Assembly: GCA_017440755.1 (NCBI GenBank)
Contig: JAFSGP010000008.1
Coordinates: forward strand, 1-38,424
Length of the DNA: 38,424 nucleotides
Direction: 5' to 3'
Source: Clostridia bacterium
GTDB lineage: Bacteria > Bacillota > Clostridia > Oscillospirales > Acutalibacteraceae
Below, piece by piece: positions 25,001-33,660 of this stretch. Both the position numbers and the translations under genes were made by a program. The notes under the pieces were generated by a model. It searched no databases, was not told where the DNA came from, and saw only the letters and a program-made list of their open reading frames with translations. Each line of letters begins with the position of its first letter. Positions within the stretch are counted from its first letter, which is position 1.

Positions 25001-28000
25001 CCAAATACACCGTTAAGATGGTCACCCATCTGGACTACGACGACGGCGCGCTGGAGACCAACGAGAGCAACATCTTCGAGTTCCCGCTGACCATCGACTT
25101 CGAGGCTCCTGCCATCACCGACGTAGACTACTACTACGAGTATGACAAGACCCTGAAGAAAAATCGCCTGTATGCCAAGATCGGCGTGTACGATAACCAC
25201 CACGCCATGGCGGCGCAGATGGGCTACGTCACCTCCGAGGAGAACGAGGAGGGCGTATCCGAGGCGGTGATGAAGAACTTTGACCAGTTCCTCACCCCCA
25301 TCTACTCCGAGGAGAACAGCACCACCACCATCACCTACGAGCTCACCGACTACGTCTATGCGCTCAAGGAAACCCCTCTCACCAAGAACACCTTCGTGGT
25401 CAGCTGCTACGACTATGCGCTGAACTACGCTACCTATGAAATCGGGCTGCCCAACGACTTTAAGGATTTCTTCCTGGACGGCATCGAGGAGGGCGTCACC
25501 CTCAGCCCCAACGAGGTGTTCACGCTGGAGCCTCTGGTTTACCCCGCTACCGAGTGGGGCGAATTGCTGGAGTTCTCCTCCTCCCGTACCAGCGTCGCCC
25601 GCATCGTGAATAACAAAATCGTGGCGGTAGCACCCGGCACCTCCATCATCAAGATAACCGACCCCAACACAAAGAAAAGCACCACCTTCACCCTCACCGT
25701 ACTGGATAAAGAGGACGAGGGCTATCGGAAATACGACAAGCCGGTAGCCGATGTGTTCCGTCTGGACGGCTACACGACCAAGAAGGCTTACTATATGGTA
25801 GCCAACGAGGATAAGAAACTGGGCGATACCGGCGATACCCGTTTCTTCGAGGGGAAATATTCTTTGGAGATGTATCCCTCCGAGTCGGTTGGTCTTAACT
25901 ACACGCTGGCTTCCTTCTATCCCCGCGATACGGAGGTTGCGTTCGAAAGCAGTAACGAGGATATCGTCACCATCAGTGCCGACGGCACCATAACCGCCGT
26001 GGCAGAGGGCTTTGCCTCGGTCACCATCAAGGTGTTGCAGGACGACCGCAGCACCTACTATTCCGAGTCGGTATCGGTGGAGGTTAAGAACCCCTACGTC
26101 ACGCTGGGCGCCAGCCTGTCTCACTACTACGGTCTGGGCGGCTCGGTCATTATCCCCGACGACCTGCATCTGACCGAAATCGGCTCCTTCGCCTTCGCCA
26201 ACTTCGAGTACGTGCTCAAGACGGAGGAGGAACTGGAGTTTGACGATGCGGAAACCTCCAAGCAGTGGTACATCGGTGAAAACACCATCACCAAGGTGAC
26301 CATTCCCGAGGGTGTCAAGATTATTCAGTCCTATGCCTTCGCTAACCTGACGGGTCTGGAGGAAATCGTGCTTCCCTCCACGCTGCAGTCCATTGAATAC
26401 GGCGCCTTCTACGGTTGCTCCTCTCTGGAGAAGATTACCTTCAGCGGCGAGAATAACCTGAAGATTGTTAACCAGCGCGCTTTTGAGAACTGCGACCTGC
26501 GTAATACGCTGGACCTGTCTGCCGCCTGCATCATCTCCGATTACGCCTTTGCCGGCAACACCAAGCTCAAGAAGGTGGAGACCGGCGATGCGCTGATGTC
26601 CATCGGTCAGTACGCTTTCGCGGGCTGTAAGAAGATAACCAAGGTGAACATCACCGCGAAAAAGGTGAAATACGGCGCCTATGCCTTCACCGACTGCGAA
26701 TCTCTCAAGGAATTCACAGTCAACTCCGCGGTTCTGCCGGAGGGTATGTTCTACGAGTGCAAAAAGCTGACCACCGTTACCATCGGTCCCGACGTAAAGG
26801 ACATCGGTCCCTTTGCTTTCCGCAGCACCGCGGTGGACACCTACATCGTGGAAAAGGGCAACAAGACCTACAAGGTGCAGACGGCCTCCTACGTTCTGTC
26901 GGCGGACGGCAAACAGCTGGTTGCCGTATCCCCCACCCTGCGGGACGAGGTTTCCGCAGCGGACTTCGGCGGCGGCACCATCACCTCCGTGGGTAAGGGC
27001 GCCTTCTCCCATAACACCCGCATCACGGCGGTCAATCTGCCGGACGTCACCGCCGTTGGTGAGTACGGCTTCGGCTCTGCCGAGGGTATCACCTCGGTCA
27101 CCCTGGGTACGCTGACCGATATCGGTAGCTATGCCTTCTTCGAGACGGCGATTTCCGTCATGCCCAACCTGCCCAAGGATGCGGTGATCGGCAAATATGC
27201 CTTCTCCCACAGCGGTATCACCTCCCTGACCATTCCCGCTGGCTCCACCGTTTCGGAGGGCGCGTTCAGCGAGTGTATGAAGCTCAAGGACGTCACCATC
27301 GGCGACAAGGTCACGCTGGAGAAATTCGCCTTCAACGTCAGCAAGGACACCGCCTTTAAGGTGAATAACTACGATGAGGACGGCGAGCGGTACTTCTACT
27401 ACGAATTCGCCACCGCGCTGGAAACCGTGACCATCGGTACGGACGCGGTCATTGGTGAAAACGCCTTCGCCTTCCACGCCTCGCTGAAGAAGGTCACGCT
27501 GGGCGCCGGCGCCGAAATCGGCAAGATGGCGTTCTACAACAACACCAGCCTGGAGGAAATCGACCTGTCCGGTGCTAAATCCATCGGCGATTACGCTTTC
27601 TCCGGCGACGTGTACTACATCTGCCTGGACGAGGCGATGGGTGTGGCGGCCGTCAACAAGGAAGGCACCTATATGTACACCTATCACGCCCCCGCCCTCA
27701 AGACGGTGGACCTGACTGCCGTCGAGGAGCTGGGCGAGCACGCCTTCTCCTACTGCCGCGATCTGACGCAGGTCACGCTGGGTGAGAAAATCACCGAAAT
27801 CAAGCCCTACGCCTTCGCCGGCTGTATCGCTCTGAACGGCATCGACCTGAGCAAAGTCACCGCCGTGGGCGAATATGCCTTTATCGAGTCGGCGCTGGTT
27901 ACGGTGAATTTGTCCGCTGCCGAGAGCATCGGCGAGTACGCCTTCGTTAACAACGAGTCGATGAAGAACCTGACCCTCAATAAAGAGGGCGTTACCATCG

Positions 28001-31000
28001 ACGAGGGCGCTTTCTCCTACTGCTTACCGCTTAAGAGCGTTAAGAACCTGTCCGCCGCTACCGAGATTGGCGATTATGCCTTTGCGCACACCGCCATTAC
28101 GAAGGCGGACCTGTCCGGCGCCAAGTCCATCGGTGACCACGCCTTTATCAAGGCGGAGTACACCCCCTTCACCGTGGTGTTGGGCGATAAGCTGGAAACG
28201 CTGGGCGATAACCCCTTCGCCATGTGCGTGCTGAAGCCCTTCTGTCAGGTAGAGAAGCTGGACTTCAACGGCAAGGACTATTCCACCAAAAACTACAACT
28301 ACGAAATCAGCAAGACGGTATCCGTCATTGACGGCTCCCTGTATTGCAAGATTGACACCGGTTGGGAGCTTATCACCTTCGCGGGTCCCGAGACCGCGCA
28401 GGTTACCGTCGCCGACGATACGGTGCGCATCTCCTCGATGGCATTCGCCGGCAGCGACGTGGTTCGCGTGGTGCTCCCCTACACCGTGACCGCACTGGGT
28501 CACAAGACCTTCTTCGACTGCGACAAGCTGGAGATGGTCAGCTTCAACAGCTACTATCCCCCCATTCTGGAAGAGGAGTTTGACCAGTCCTACTATGACT
28601 CCTTTGCTCACATTCCCGGCAGCGGTGACTTCGGCACCTACACCGACTATGAGGGCAACGAAGTCAAAATCGAGCCCATGGGTCTGCTGCCCTTCTTTAT
28701 GTGGAACGCCACCGGCGGTATGTACTCCAACGTATACTACGGTGCCACCTTTAAGGACTACATAGGCTATGTGGATAATAAGATGACCATGGTAGTGCCC
28801 GTCAACGGCGTCAACTACGACTCCTTCATTCTGGCGCAGTACTTTGACCGCTCTGTGGTAGGTGCCGCGGCACCGGACGCTACCACCGTGGCTGCCATCA
28901 ACGCCATCAAGAACCTGCCTGAGCGAGTTGCTTACAAGGATAAGGCGCAGGTAGAGGCCGCTCGCGCCGCCTACACCAAGATTGCCACCCTGCTGCAGCA
29001 GTCGCTGGTCTCCAACTACGCGGATCTGGTATCCGCCGAGCAGCGTATCACCGCCCTGACCCCCGGTCAGGATGAGCCCGTGACGGAAGAGCCTATCGTA
29101 GAGAAAAAGCCCTTCCCCTGGCTGCTTGTCCTCATCATCGCCGGTGCTTTGGTACTGCTGGTTGCGGCTATCCTTCTGTTTAAGAAGTTCCGCCTTGGGG
29201 AAAAGACCCCCTTCCGTCAGATTGGCGGATTCTGCAAAAAGGTTTTCACCCCCGTGGGGAAAGCCTTGGCTAAGGTGTTTGCTCCCGTTGCCAAGTTCTT
29301 GGCTCCCGTGGGCGTGTTCCTGTCCAAGGTGTTTGCTCCTGTAGGCGCCTTCCTCAAAAAGATTTTCGCTCCCGTTGGTCGGGCTTTGGCTAAGGTATTT
29401 GCCCCCGTGGGCAAAGCATTGGCCACCGCCGCCAAGTGGTTGGGCGCCCTGCTGAAGAAAGCGGGCTGCGCCGTCGGACGTGGCGTCAAGGTTGCCGCGC
29501 TGTGGCTGTGGAACGGCATCAAGAAGGTCGGCAAGTGGATTGCCGCTCCGGTGGTAGCCGCCACAGCCAAGGCTAAGGCAAACGCTGCCGCCCGCAAGGA
29601 GAAAAAGGCGGCAAAGGCTGCTGAAAAGACCGCCGCAAAAGCGGAAAAGCCCAAGAAAGTAAAGAAAGAGCGCAAGCCCGTAAATCCCAAGGTGCAGGCC
29701 ACCGTTAAGACGGTGTTCACCGTGCTGGCGGTTATTGCCTTGGTAGTTGGCATAGTCGCTCTGGTGGTTTCCCTGCTGGGTGCCAAACAAGAGACTCCCT
29801 ATGACGTGAACGACGCTCAGAACTTCACCGTCAGCGTGCAGTATGACGCCAACGGCGGTACTTTCACCACCAACACTTCGATTTTCACCGATTCCTACTC
29901 GCTGGACGAAGTCCCCACCCAGGGCGGCGAGGCGAAAATTCCGCTGTTGGCGCCGAACGACGCCAACCGCGGCAAGGACGCCTTCTCCCCTGTGAAAAAC
30001 GGGTATTTCCTTGCCGGCTGGTACGTCACCCGTACCGACAACGGCAACGGCGAGTACACCTACAGCGACCCTTGGGATTTTGAAAAGGATCGCTTGACCG
30101 TGCAGGCGGACGGGACCTATTCCTCCGCCCAGCCGGTTCTCACCCTCTATGCCGCTTGGGTGCCGGAATTCACCGTAGAATTCTGCTCCCGCACCGACGG
30201 CAAGACGGTAAGCACCTATACCTTTAACCCCCTCAATGACGGCTACGAGCTAAAGCTGCCCGCCTGGGACACCGAAACCGGTGCTATGGAAATGTATAAG
30301 TTCCCCGAGCGGGACGGCTACACCTTTGAGGCCGCCTATGCCGACGCGGCAGGCAAACAGCCCCTGACCGGCACCATCACCCACCCCGGCAAGGTGGATC
30401 CCGCCACCGGCACCGCTGTGGACAGCACCTATAAGGTGTACGTGGACTGGACCGAGGGCACCTGGTATCGCATCTCCACCGTGGAGCAATTCCTCAAGAA
30501 TGCCAGCGTCAACGGCAATTACATCATCGAGGCGGATCTGGACTTTACGGATAAGACCTGGCCCACCTCCCTGATGCACGGTAATTTCGCCGGTTCCATT
30601 CGCGGAAACGGTCACACCTTCCGCAACATCGAACTGACCCAGACTAACAACTCTAAGGTAAACGGCGGTCTGTTCGGTCAGCTTACCGAAAAAGCGGTGC
30701 TGTCGGACGTCACCTTCGAGAACGTCACCTTCACCGTAAAGCGGGGCGCCCGCATGGCGGGTACCGCCTACGGTATCCTGTCGGGTACCCTGTCCGACGA
30801 GGCTACCCTCACGGGTGTCACCCTCAAGGACAGCGTCCTGCAGATTGATTCCGACTGCTATTTCGGTACCGATGACTACTCGGTTGGTCTGGTATGCGGC
30901 GTGGGTAACCACACCGCCGTGACCGCCGAAAACCTCACCTGCACCGCCACGGGCGATGCTCCCGAAACCGTAGAAATTACCATAGACGGTAATGCGATAA

Positions 31001-31020
31001 CCTTGAAATTCAAAGAGTAA
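22054..31020 (+). CDS. Giant cell-envelope subtilisin-like serine protease with BspA-type LRRs
   Basis: This 2988-residue protein has a signal peptide ending TVAFA/E (about 31), then an S8 peptidase like lactocepin or C5a peptidase. Its triad is intact: Asp211 (AVLDTGLD), His285 (NHGTHVSG), Ser605 (LSGTSMACP), with oxyanion Asn381. A PA insert covers about 420-555. Fn3-like (about 700-860) and two Big_2-like domains (about 1150-1220, 1275-1345) follow. BspA/LRR_5 repeats (about 1350-2175) read like IGEYAFxxxxxLxxVxL. A helix (2356-2376) leads to a Lys/Ala-rich loop with 11-residue repeats (2397-2459) and a second helix (2555-2578). The C-terminus holds InlB/Flg_new-type repeats (YDANGG at 2597) and a GLUG-like beta part. 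It probably digests extracellular protein for the transporter that starts 12 bases downstream. The ribosome binding site is weak (AAAGG, 13 bases off). Substrate is unknown. Confidence 0.93.
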   Translation: MSNILKKITQSTLSILSVVALLLSPMTVAFAEEAEYNASFIQKLEDVRVDYSDFVNSSVMQPLPSSIKADQEISVIITVGETTVMDAYERSNKTMSLAQFAQSSDEAAAINADIAAKRADILARLDEKGVSYEMGKEYNTLLRGFELVIKGGDFRTVCGSLGKDCGIVISEEYKVAETQLVENTVNVYDTGIFDSSQSGYDGSGTVVAVLDTGLDSKHTAFSVDNFTSDTLGLTYEDVAKVLKDTKASEQTDGLTVDDVYINNKVPFGYDYADSDPDPFSTHNNHGTHVSGVIVGKDDTITGVAPNAQLVSMKIFSDVMDTARAAWILAALEDCVVLDVDVINMSLGTACGFASESEEELTAGVYEKIRKAGISMIVAASNSYNSAYSSEKNGNLPLTSNPDSGTVGSPSTYEGTMSVASINGVETPYIKFNGKILYFIESNTGSAEENDFCETLLGDQDKIEIEYVVVPGVGRSADYTGLDVKGKIALVRRGSNTFEEKAMIAEAQGAAGIIIYNNVSGDIKMNVGDAKLAVCSIAQDDGEMLAAAGGGLLTISKDQSSGPFISDFSSWGPTPSLGIKPEITAHGGEILSSVTGGDYDRLSGTSMACPNLAGVVLLLRQYVKETFADIADDSVAVNNMVNRLMMSTADIIYNKNGLPYAIRKQGAGLANLLNSLGTKAYIATFTKDGKEMDKTKLELGDDKEKTGVYEMTFSVVNFGDKSLSYELGSIVLTEGVSETKTSHGETTVTEEAYELTGATMEIGAVEGGALTGKRLTVAAGETAKVTVKVVLGEEDKKYLNKSFANGMYVEGFITLTAKGGTDIDMNVPYLAFYGDWGRAPMLDLDYFATNADELDDAIDPEDKTMADAYATRPIGGVQDDYVSYLGTYYFLQDPENLAISADRKYISLSNQIGTIHSLRYIWTGLLRNAAKVDVTITDDTTGEVIFECTDDQVRKSYSDGGASIYPANVEVEFDTMDYNLKNNTKYTVKMVTHLDYDDGALETNESNIFEFPLTIDFEAPAITDVDYYYEYDKTLKKNRLYAKIGVYDNHHAMAAQMGYVTSEENEEGVSEAVMKNFDQFLTPIYSEENSTTTITYELTDYVYALKETPLTKNTFVVSCYDYALNYATYEIGLPNDFKDFFLDGIEEGVTLSPNEVFTLEPLVYPATEWGELLEFSSSRTSVARIVNNKIVAVAPGTSIIKITDPNTKKSTTFTLTVLDKEDEGYRKYDKPVADVFRLDGYTTKKAYYMVANEDKKLGDTGDTRFFEGKYSLEMYPSESVGLNYTLASFYPRDTEVAFESSNEDIVTISADGTITAVAEGFASVTIKVLQDDRSTYYSESVSVEVKNPYVTLGASLSHYYGLGGSVIIPDDLHLTEIGSFAFANFEYVLKTEEELEFDDAETSKQWYIGENTITKVTIPEGVKIIQSYAFANLTGLEEIVLPSTLQSIEYGAFYGCSSLEKITFSGENNLKIVNQRAFENCDLRNTLDLSAACIISDYAFAGNTKLKKVETGDALMSIGQYAFAGCKKITKVNITAKKVKYGAYAFTDCESLKEFTVNSAVLPEGMFYECKKLTTVTIGPDVKDIGPFAFRSTAVDTYIVEKGNKTYKVQTASYVLSADGKQLVAVSPTLRDEVSAADFGGGTITSVGKGAFSHNTRITAVNLPDVTAVGEYGFGSAEGITSVTLGTLTDIGSYAFFETAISVMPNLPKDAVIGKYAFSHSGITSLTIPAGSTVSEGAFSECMKLKDVTIGDKVTLEKFAFNVSKDTAFKVNNYDEDGERYFYYEFATALETVTIGTDAVIGENAFAFHASLKKVTLGAGAEIGKMAFYNNTSLEEIDLSGAKSIGDYAFSGDVYYICLDEAMGVAAVNKEGTYMYTYHAPALKTVDLTAVEELGEHAFSYCRDLTQVTLGEKITEIKPYAFAGCIALNGIDLSKVTAVGEYAFIESALVTVNLSAAESIGEYAFVNNESMKNLTLNKEGVTIDEGAFSYCLPLKSVKNLSAATEIGDYAFAHTAITKADLSGAKSIGDHAFIKAEYTPFTVVLGDKLETLGDNPFAMCVLKPFCQVEKLDFNGKDYSTKNYNYEISKTVSVIDGSLYCKIDTGWELITFAGPETAQVTVADDTVRISSMAFAGSDVVRVVLPYTVTALGHKTFFDCDKLEMVSFNSYYPPILEEEFDQSYYDSFAHIPGSGDFGTYTDYEGNEVKIEPMGLLPFFMWNATGGMYSNVYYGATFKDYIGYVDNKMTMVVPVNGVNYDSFILAQYFDRSVVGAAAPDATTVAAINAIKNLPERVAYKDKAQVEAARAAYTKIATLLQQSLVSNYADLVSAEQRITALTPGQDEPVTEEPIVEKKPFPWLLVLIIAGALVLLVAAILLFKKFRLGEKTPFRQIGGFCKKVFTPVGKALAKVFAPVAKFLAPVGVFLSKVFAPVGAFLKKIFAPVGRALAKVFAPVGKALATAAKWLGALLKKAGCAVGRGVKVAALWLWNGIKKVGKWIAAPVVAATAKAKANAAARKEKKAAKAAEKTAAKAEKPKKVKKERKPVNPKVQATVKTVFTVLAVIALVVGIVALVVSLLGAKQETPYDVNDAQNFTVSVQYDANGGTFTTNTSIFTDSYSLDEVPTQGGEAKIPLLAPNDANRGKDAFSPVKNGYFLAGWYVTRTDNGNGEYTYSDPWDFEKDRLTVQADGTYSSAQPVLTLYAAWVPEFTVEFCSRTDGKTVSTYTFNPLNDGYELKLPAWDTETGAMEMYKFPERDGYTFEAAYADAAGKQPLTGTITHPGKVDPATGTAVDSTYKVYVDWTEGTWYRISTVEQFLKNASVNGNYIIEADLDFTDKTWPTSLMHGNFAGSIRGNGHTFRNIELTQTNNSKVNGGLFGQLTEKAVLSDVTFENVTFTVKRGARMAGTAYGILSGTLSDEATLTGVTLKDSVLQIDSDCYFGTDDYSVGLVCGVGNHTAVTAENLTCTATGDAPETVEITIDGNAITLKFKE
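29242..29430 (+). repeat. 11-residue (33-bp) degenerate tandem repeats inside the protease gene
   Basis: Five units of the type [VI]F[AT]PVGxxLxK plus one 7+11 variant are encoded in tandem. Eleven residues match three helical turns, so they could form an amphipathic helix. They sit between the two membrane helices and lead into a Lys/Ala-rich stretch. DNA copies differ at many third positions, so the repeats are not recent. Confidence 0.8.
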
Positions 31021-31032
31021 GGAGAGATTTTT

Positions 31033-33600
31033 GTGAAAAAACGCATTCTTTCTGTTCTGCTCTGTGTTTCCCTGCTGCTGGGCATGACTACGGTCCTGTC
31101 CGGCTGCGGCGGCGGCAGCGCAGACGCCTTCGTTATCATGACAGAGCAGTTGGACGGTTTGTTTAACCCCTTCTTCTCCACCTCCGCCAACGACGGCACC
31201 ATCGTGGGTATGACCCAGATCGGTATGCTGGGCTCCAACTACGTAAATGGCGAGGTTGAGGTTGCCTACGGCGACAACGAGGCCGTAGCCACCAAGGACT
31301 ACGACATCGTCGAGAACGATGACGGCACCGTCACCTACACCTTCGTTCTGAAGAACGGTATCCTCTTCTCTGATGGTCACCCCCTGACCATGGAGGACGT
31401 GCTGTTCAACTACTACGTGTATCTGGATCCGGTGTATACCGGCTCCTCCACCCTGTACTCTACCGATATTCTGGGTCTGTCCGAATATCGTACCCAGACC
31501 GTGGGCTCCGCCTCCGACGATAGCGACGAGCTGATCGCCTCTCAGGCGGCTACCCGTGCCCAGAGCCGTATCAACGAGCTGCTCAACCTGTATAACGCCG
31601 AATTGAAGGCCTCCTCCACCAACGAGGTGCCCTACGAGGATATGAAGGCGGCTATCCAGTCCTATTCCGTCAGTTCCGGCTACAAGTCCGCTATCTCCAA
31701 CAACCCCGACGAGGTATCCAACATACAGCTGCTGGAGGACTATGAGTACGCTCTGGAGCTGTTCAAGAAGGAGCTGGGCAACGACTATCTCAGCGCCCAG
31801 GAGTCCTACACCGACTCCCCCTACAAGGAGCATGAGGAGTTTAAGGACGAAATCTTCTGCTTTATGTTCACCGAGGGCTACGTGGAAGTAGAGTATGCCG
31901 AGGGTGAGGACGGCAAGATTGACCGCACCAAGATTGAGAAAATGACCCCCACCTATCCCGCCAGCATCACCACCAAGGACGCGGCTATCGACTACATCTA
32001 CAACGATAAGATTGCCCGCGAGCTGCACATTATCCTGCAGTACTGGGCTACCGCCACCACCCTGAACACCGAGTTTGCCGCTAAGGCGAAGGAGGTTATC
32101 CTGCACGAGAACGTATCCGACGACAACACCCTGGCGGTGGAGAACATCTCCGGTATCGTATCTCTGGGCCACACCGATGCAGCCGGCTCCACCATCACGG
32201 TGAACGGCACCGACTACACCGTGGCTTCCGCCCACAACGCGGACGGCACCGTCACCAACCCCGAGGAGTATGACGTGCTGCAGATCACCATCGACGGCAT
32301 CGACCCCAAGGCTATCTGGAACTTCGCACTGACCGTGGCTCCCCAGCACTACTACGGCGAGGGTAGTAAGGTTGGCGTGGACATCGCCAACAACCAGTTC
32401 GGTGTAGAGTTCGCCAGCTTCGACTTTATGTCCGACATCGTGCAGTCCCCCCGCAACGTAAAGATTCCCATGGGCGCCGGTTCCTATAAGGCTACCGACA
32501 GCACCAACAAGGATAACCCCTCCGATGCCGACTTCTACAAGGACAACGTGGTCTACTTCAAGGCCAACGACAACTTCCACACCGTCGGCGCCGGCATCGA
32601 GAACGCTAAGATTGCCAAGATTCGTTACCAGATCGTCAGCTCCAACAACGCTATCGCGGCGCTGGAGACCGGTACGGTGCACTACATCTCCCCCTCCCTG
32701 ACCACCGACAACTACCAGAAACTGCAGGATATGGGCAAGAAGGGCTACGAGATGATCACCACCGACCAGTTGGGTTATGGTTACATCGGCGTCAACGCCT
32801 CTAAGGTGAACGACCAGAACCTACGTAAGGCAATTATGTGCGCCATGAACACCTCTCTGGCTCTGGACTACTACCGCGCCGGTACTGCCGAGCAGATCTT
32901 CTGGAACATGTCCACCGTCAGCTGGGCATATCCCAAGGGCGAGTCCGCTACCGACAACGGTAAGGATTATCCCCAGATGGGTAACTGGAACGAAGAAATT
33001 GCCCGCAACAACATCGAGAAGTATATGCAGGAGGCGGGTGTTTCCGCCGGTGACAGCGAGCTGAAGGTCACCTTCACCATCGCCGGCTCCACCCTGCAGG
33101 ATCACCCCACCTACAAGGTGTTCCGTGACGCCGCCGCGCTGCTCAACGACATGGGTTGGGAAATCACCGTGGTGTGCGACACCCAGGCTCTGACCAAGAT
33201 CAGCACCGGTTCTCTGTCCGTGTGGGCGGCCGCCTGGTCCTCCGCACTGGATCCCGATATGTATCAGGTCTACCACAAGGATTCCACCGCTACCAGCACG
33301 CTGGCTTGGGGCTATAACTACCTGAAGAACAGCGGTACCACCGAAGAGCTGAACATTCTGGACGATCTGAGCGACCTCATCGAGCAGGCCCGCGAGACCA
33401 ACGACAAGGAGGAGCGCGCCGAGCTGTACGAGGAGGCTATGGGCTACGTCCTCGATCTGGCGGTGGAGCTGCCCGTGTACCAGCGTGACGTGCTGTATGC
33501 CTACAACGCTAAGGTTATCAACAGCGAAAGCCTGCCGAAGGACGTTAACCCCTATTCCACCCCCTTGGATCGCATCTGGGAGCTGGAGTACGCCAACTAA
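31033..33600 (+). CDS. oppA: Oligopeptide ABC transporter substrate-binding lipoprotein, enlarged
   Basis: This 855-residue family 5 binding protein starts at GTG with GGAGAG eight bases upstream, 12 bases after the protease stop. Its lipobox is VLSGC (Cys25), so it is held on the outer membrane face. Typical parts are YTFVLKNGILFSDGHPLTMEDVLFNYYVYLDP and the C-terminal WAAAWSSALDPDMYQVYH region. It is far longer than the usual 500-600 residues because of an insert of roughly 200-250 residues (about 155-420), acidic and helical in look (QAATRAQSRINELLNLYNAE). The five-gene transporter order below it and the protease above it suggest peptide uptake. Other ligands of this family (nickel, heme, sugars) are less likely. 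Gene name is by operon position. Confidence 0.92.
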   Translation: MKKRILSVLLCVSLLLGMTTVLSGCGGGSADAFVIMTEQLDGLFNPFFSTSANDGTIVGMTQIGMLGSNYVNGEVEVAYGDNEAVATKDYDIVENDDGTVTYTFVLKNGILFSDGHPLTMEDVLFNYYVYLDPVYTGSSTLYSTDILGLSEYRTQTVGSASDDSDELIASQAATRAQSRINELLNLYNAELKASSTNEVPYEDMKAAIQSYSVSSGYKSAISNNPDEVSNIQLLEDYEYALELFKKELGNDYLSAQESYTDSPYKEHEEFKDEIFCFMFTEGYVEVEYAEGEDGKIDRTKIEKMTPTYPASITTKDAAIDYIYNDKIARELHIILQYWATATTLNTEFAAKAKEVILHENVSDDNTLAVENISGIVSLGHTDAAGSTITVNGTDYTVASAHNADGTVTNPEEYDVLQITIDGIDPKAIWNFALTVAPQHYYGEGSKVGVDIANNQFGVEFASFDFMSDIVQSPRNVKIPMGAGSYKATDSTNKDNPSDADFYKDNVVYFKANDNFHTVGAGIENAKIAKIRYQIVSSNNAIAALETGTVHYISPSLTTDNYQKLQDMGKKGYEMITTDQLGYGYIGVNASKVNDQNLRKAIMCAMNTSLALDYYRAGTAEQIFWNMSTVSWAYPKGESATDNGKDYPQMGNWNEEIARNNIEKYMQEAGVSAGDSELKVTFTIAGSTLQDHPTYKVFRDAAALLNDMGWEITVVCDTQALTKISTGSLSVWAAAWSSALDPDMYQVYHKDSTATSTLAWGYNYLKNSGTTEELNILDDLSDLIEQARETNDKEERAELYEEAMGYVLDLAVELPVYQRDVLYAYNAKVINSESLPKDVNPYSTPLDRIWELEYAN

Positions 33601-33610
33601 TCTAACCGCG

Positions 33611-33639
33611 TTTTGGGGGAGGAATCCCCTCCCCCAAAA
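33611..33639 (+). promoter_or_regulatory. Intercistronic hairpin between binding protein and permease
   Basis: TTTTGGGGGAGG pairs perfectly with CCTCCCCCAAAA (12 bp) around an AATCC loop. No T-run follows (ATGGCG instead), so it is not a good terminator. It more likely protects the upstream mRNA end, giving more binding protein than permease, as in other binding-protein operons. Confidence 0.7.
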
Positions 33640-33660
33640 TGGCGATAAAGGACGGAGCTT

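Noticed and set aside
22099..27741. An 1880-codon open frame antisense to the protease gene, and similar ones at 8170-10608, 12062-14461, 16389-19805 and 30250-32682
   Set aside because: The translations are rich in Gly, Val and His with no motif, and arise because the GC-rich sense codons leave few stops on the opposite strand. The sense frames have signal peptides, catalytic motifs and ribosome binding sites.
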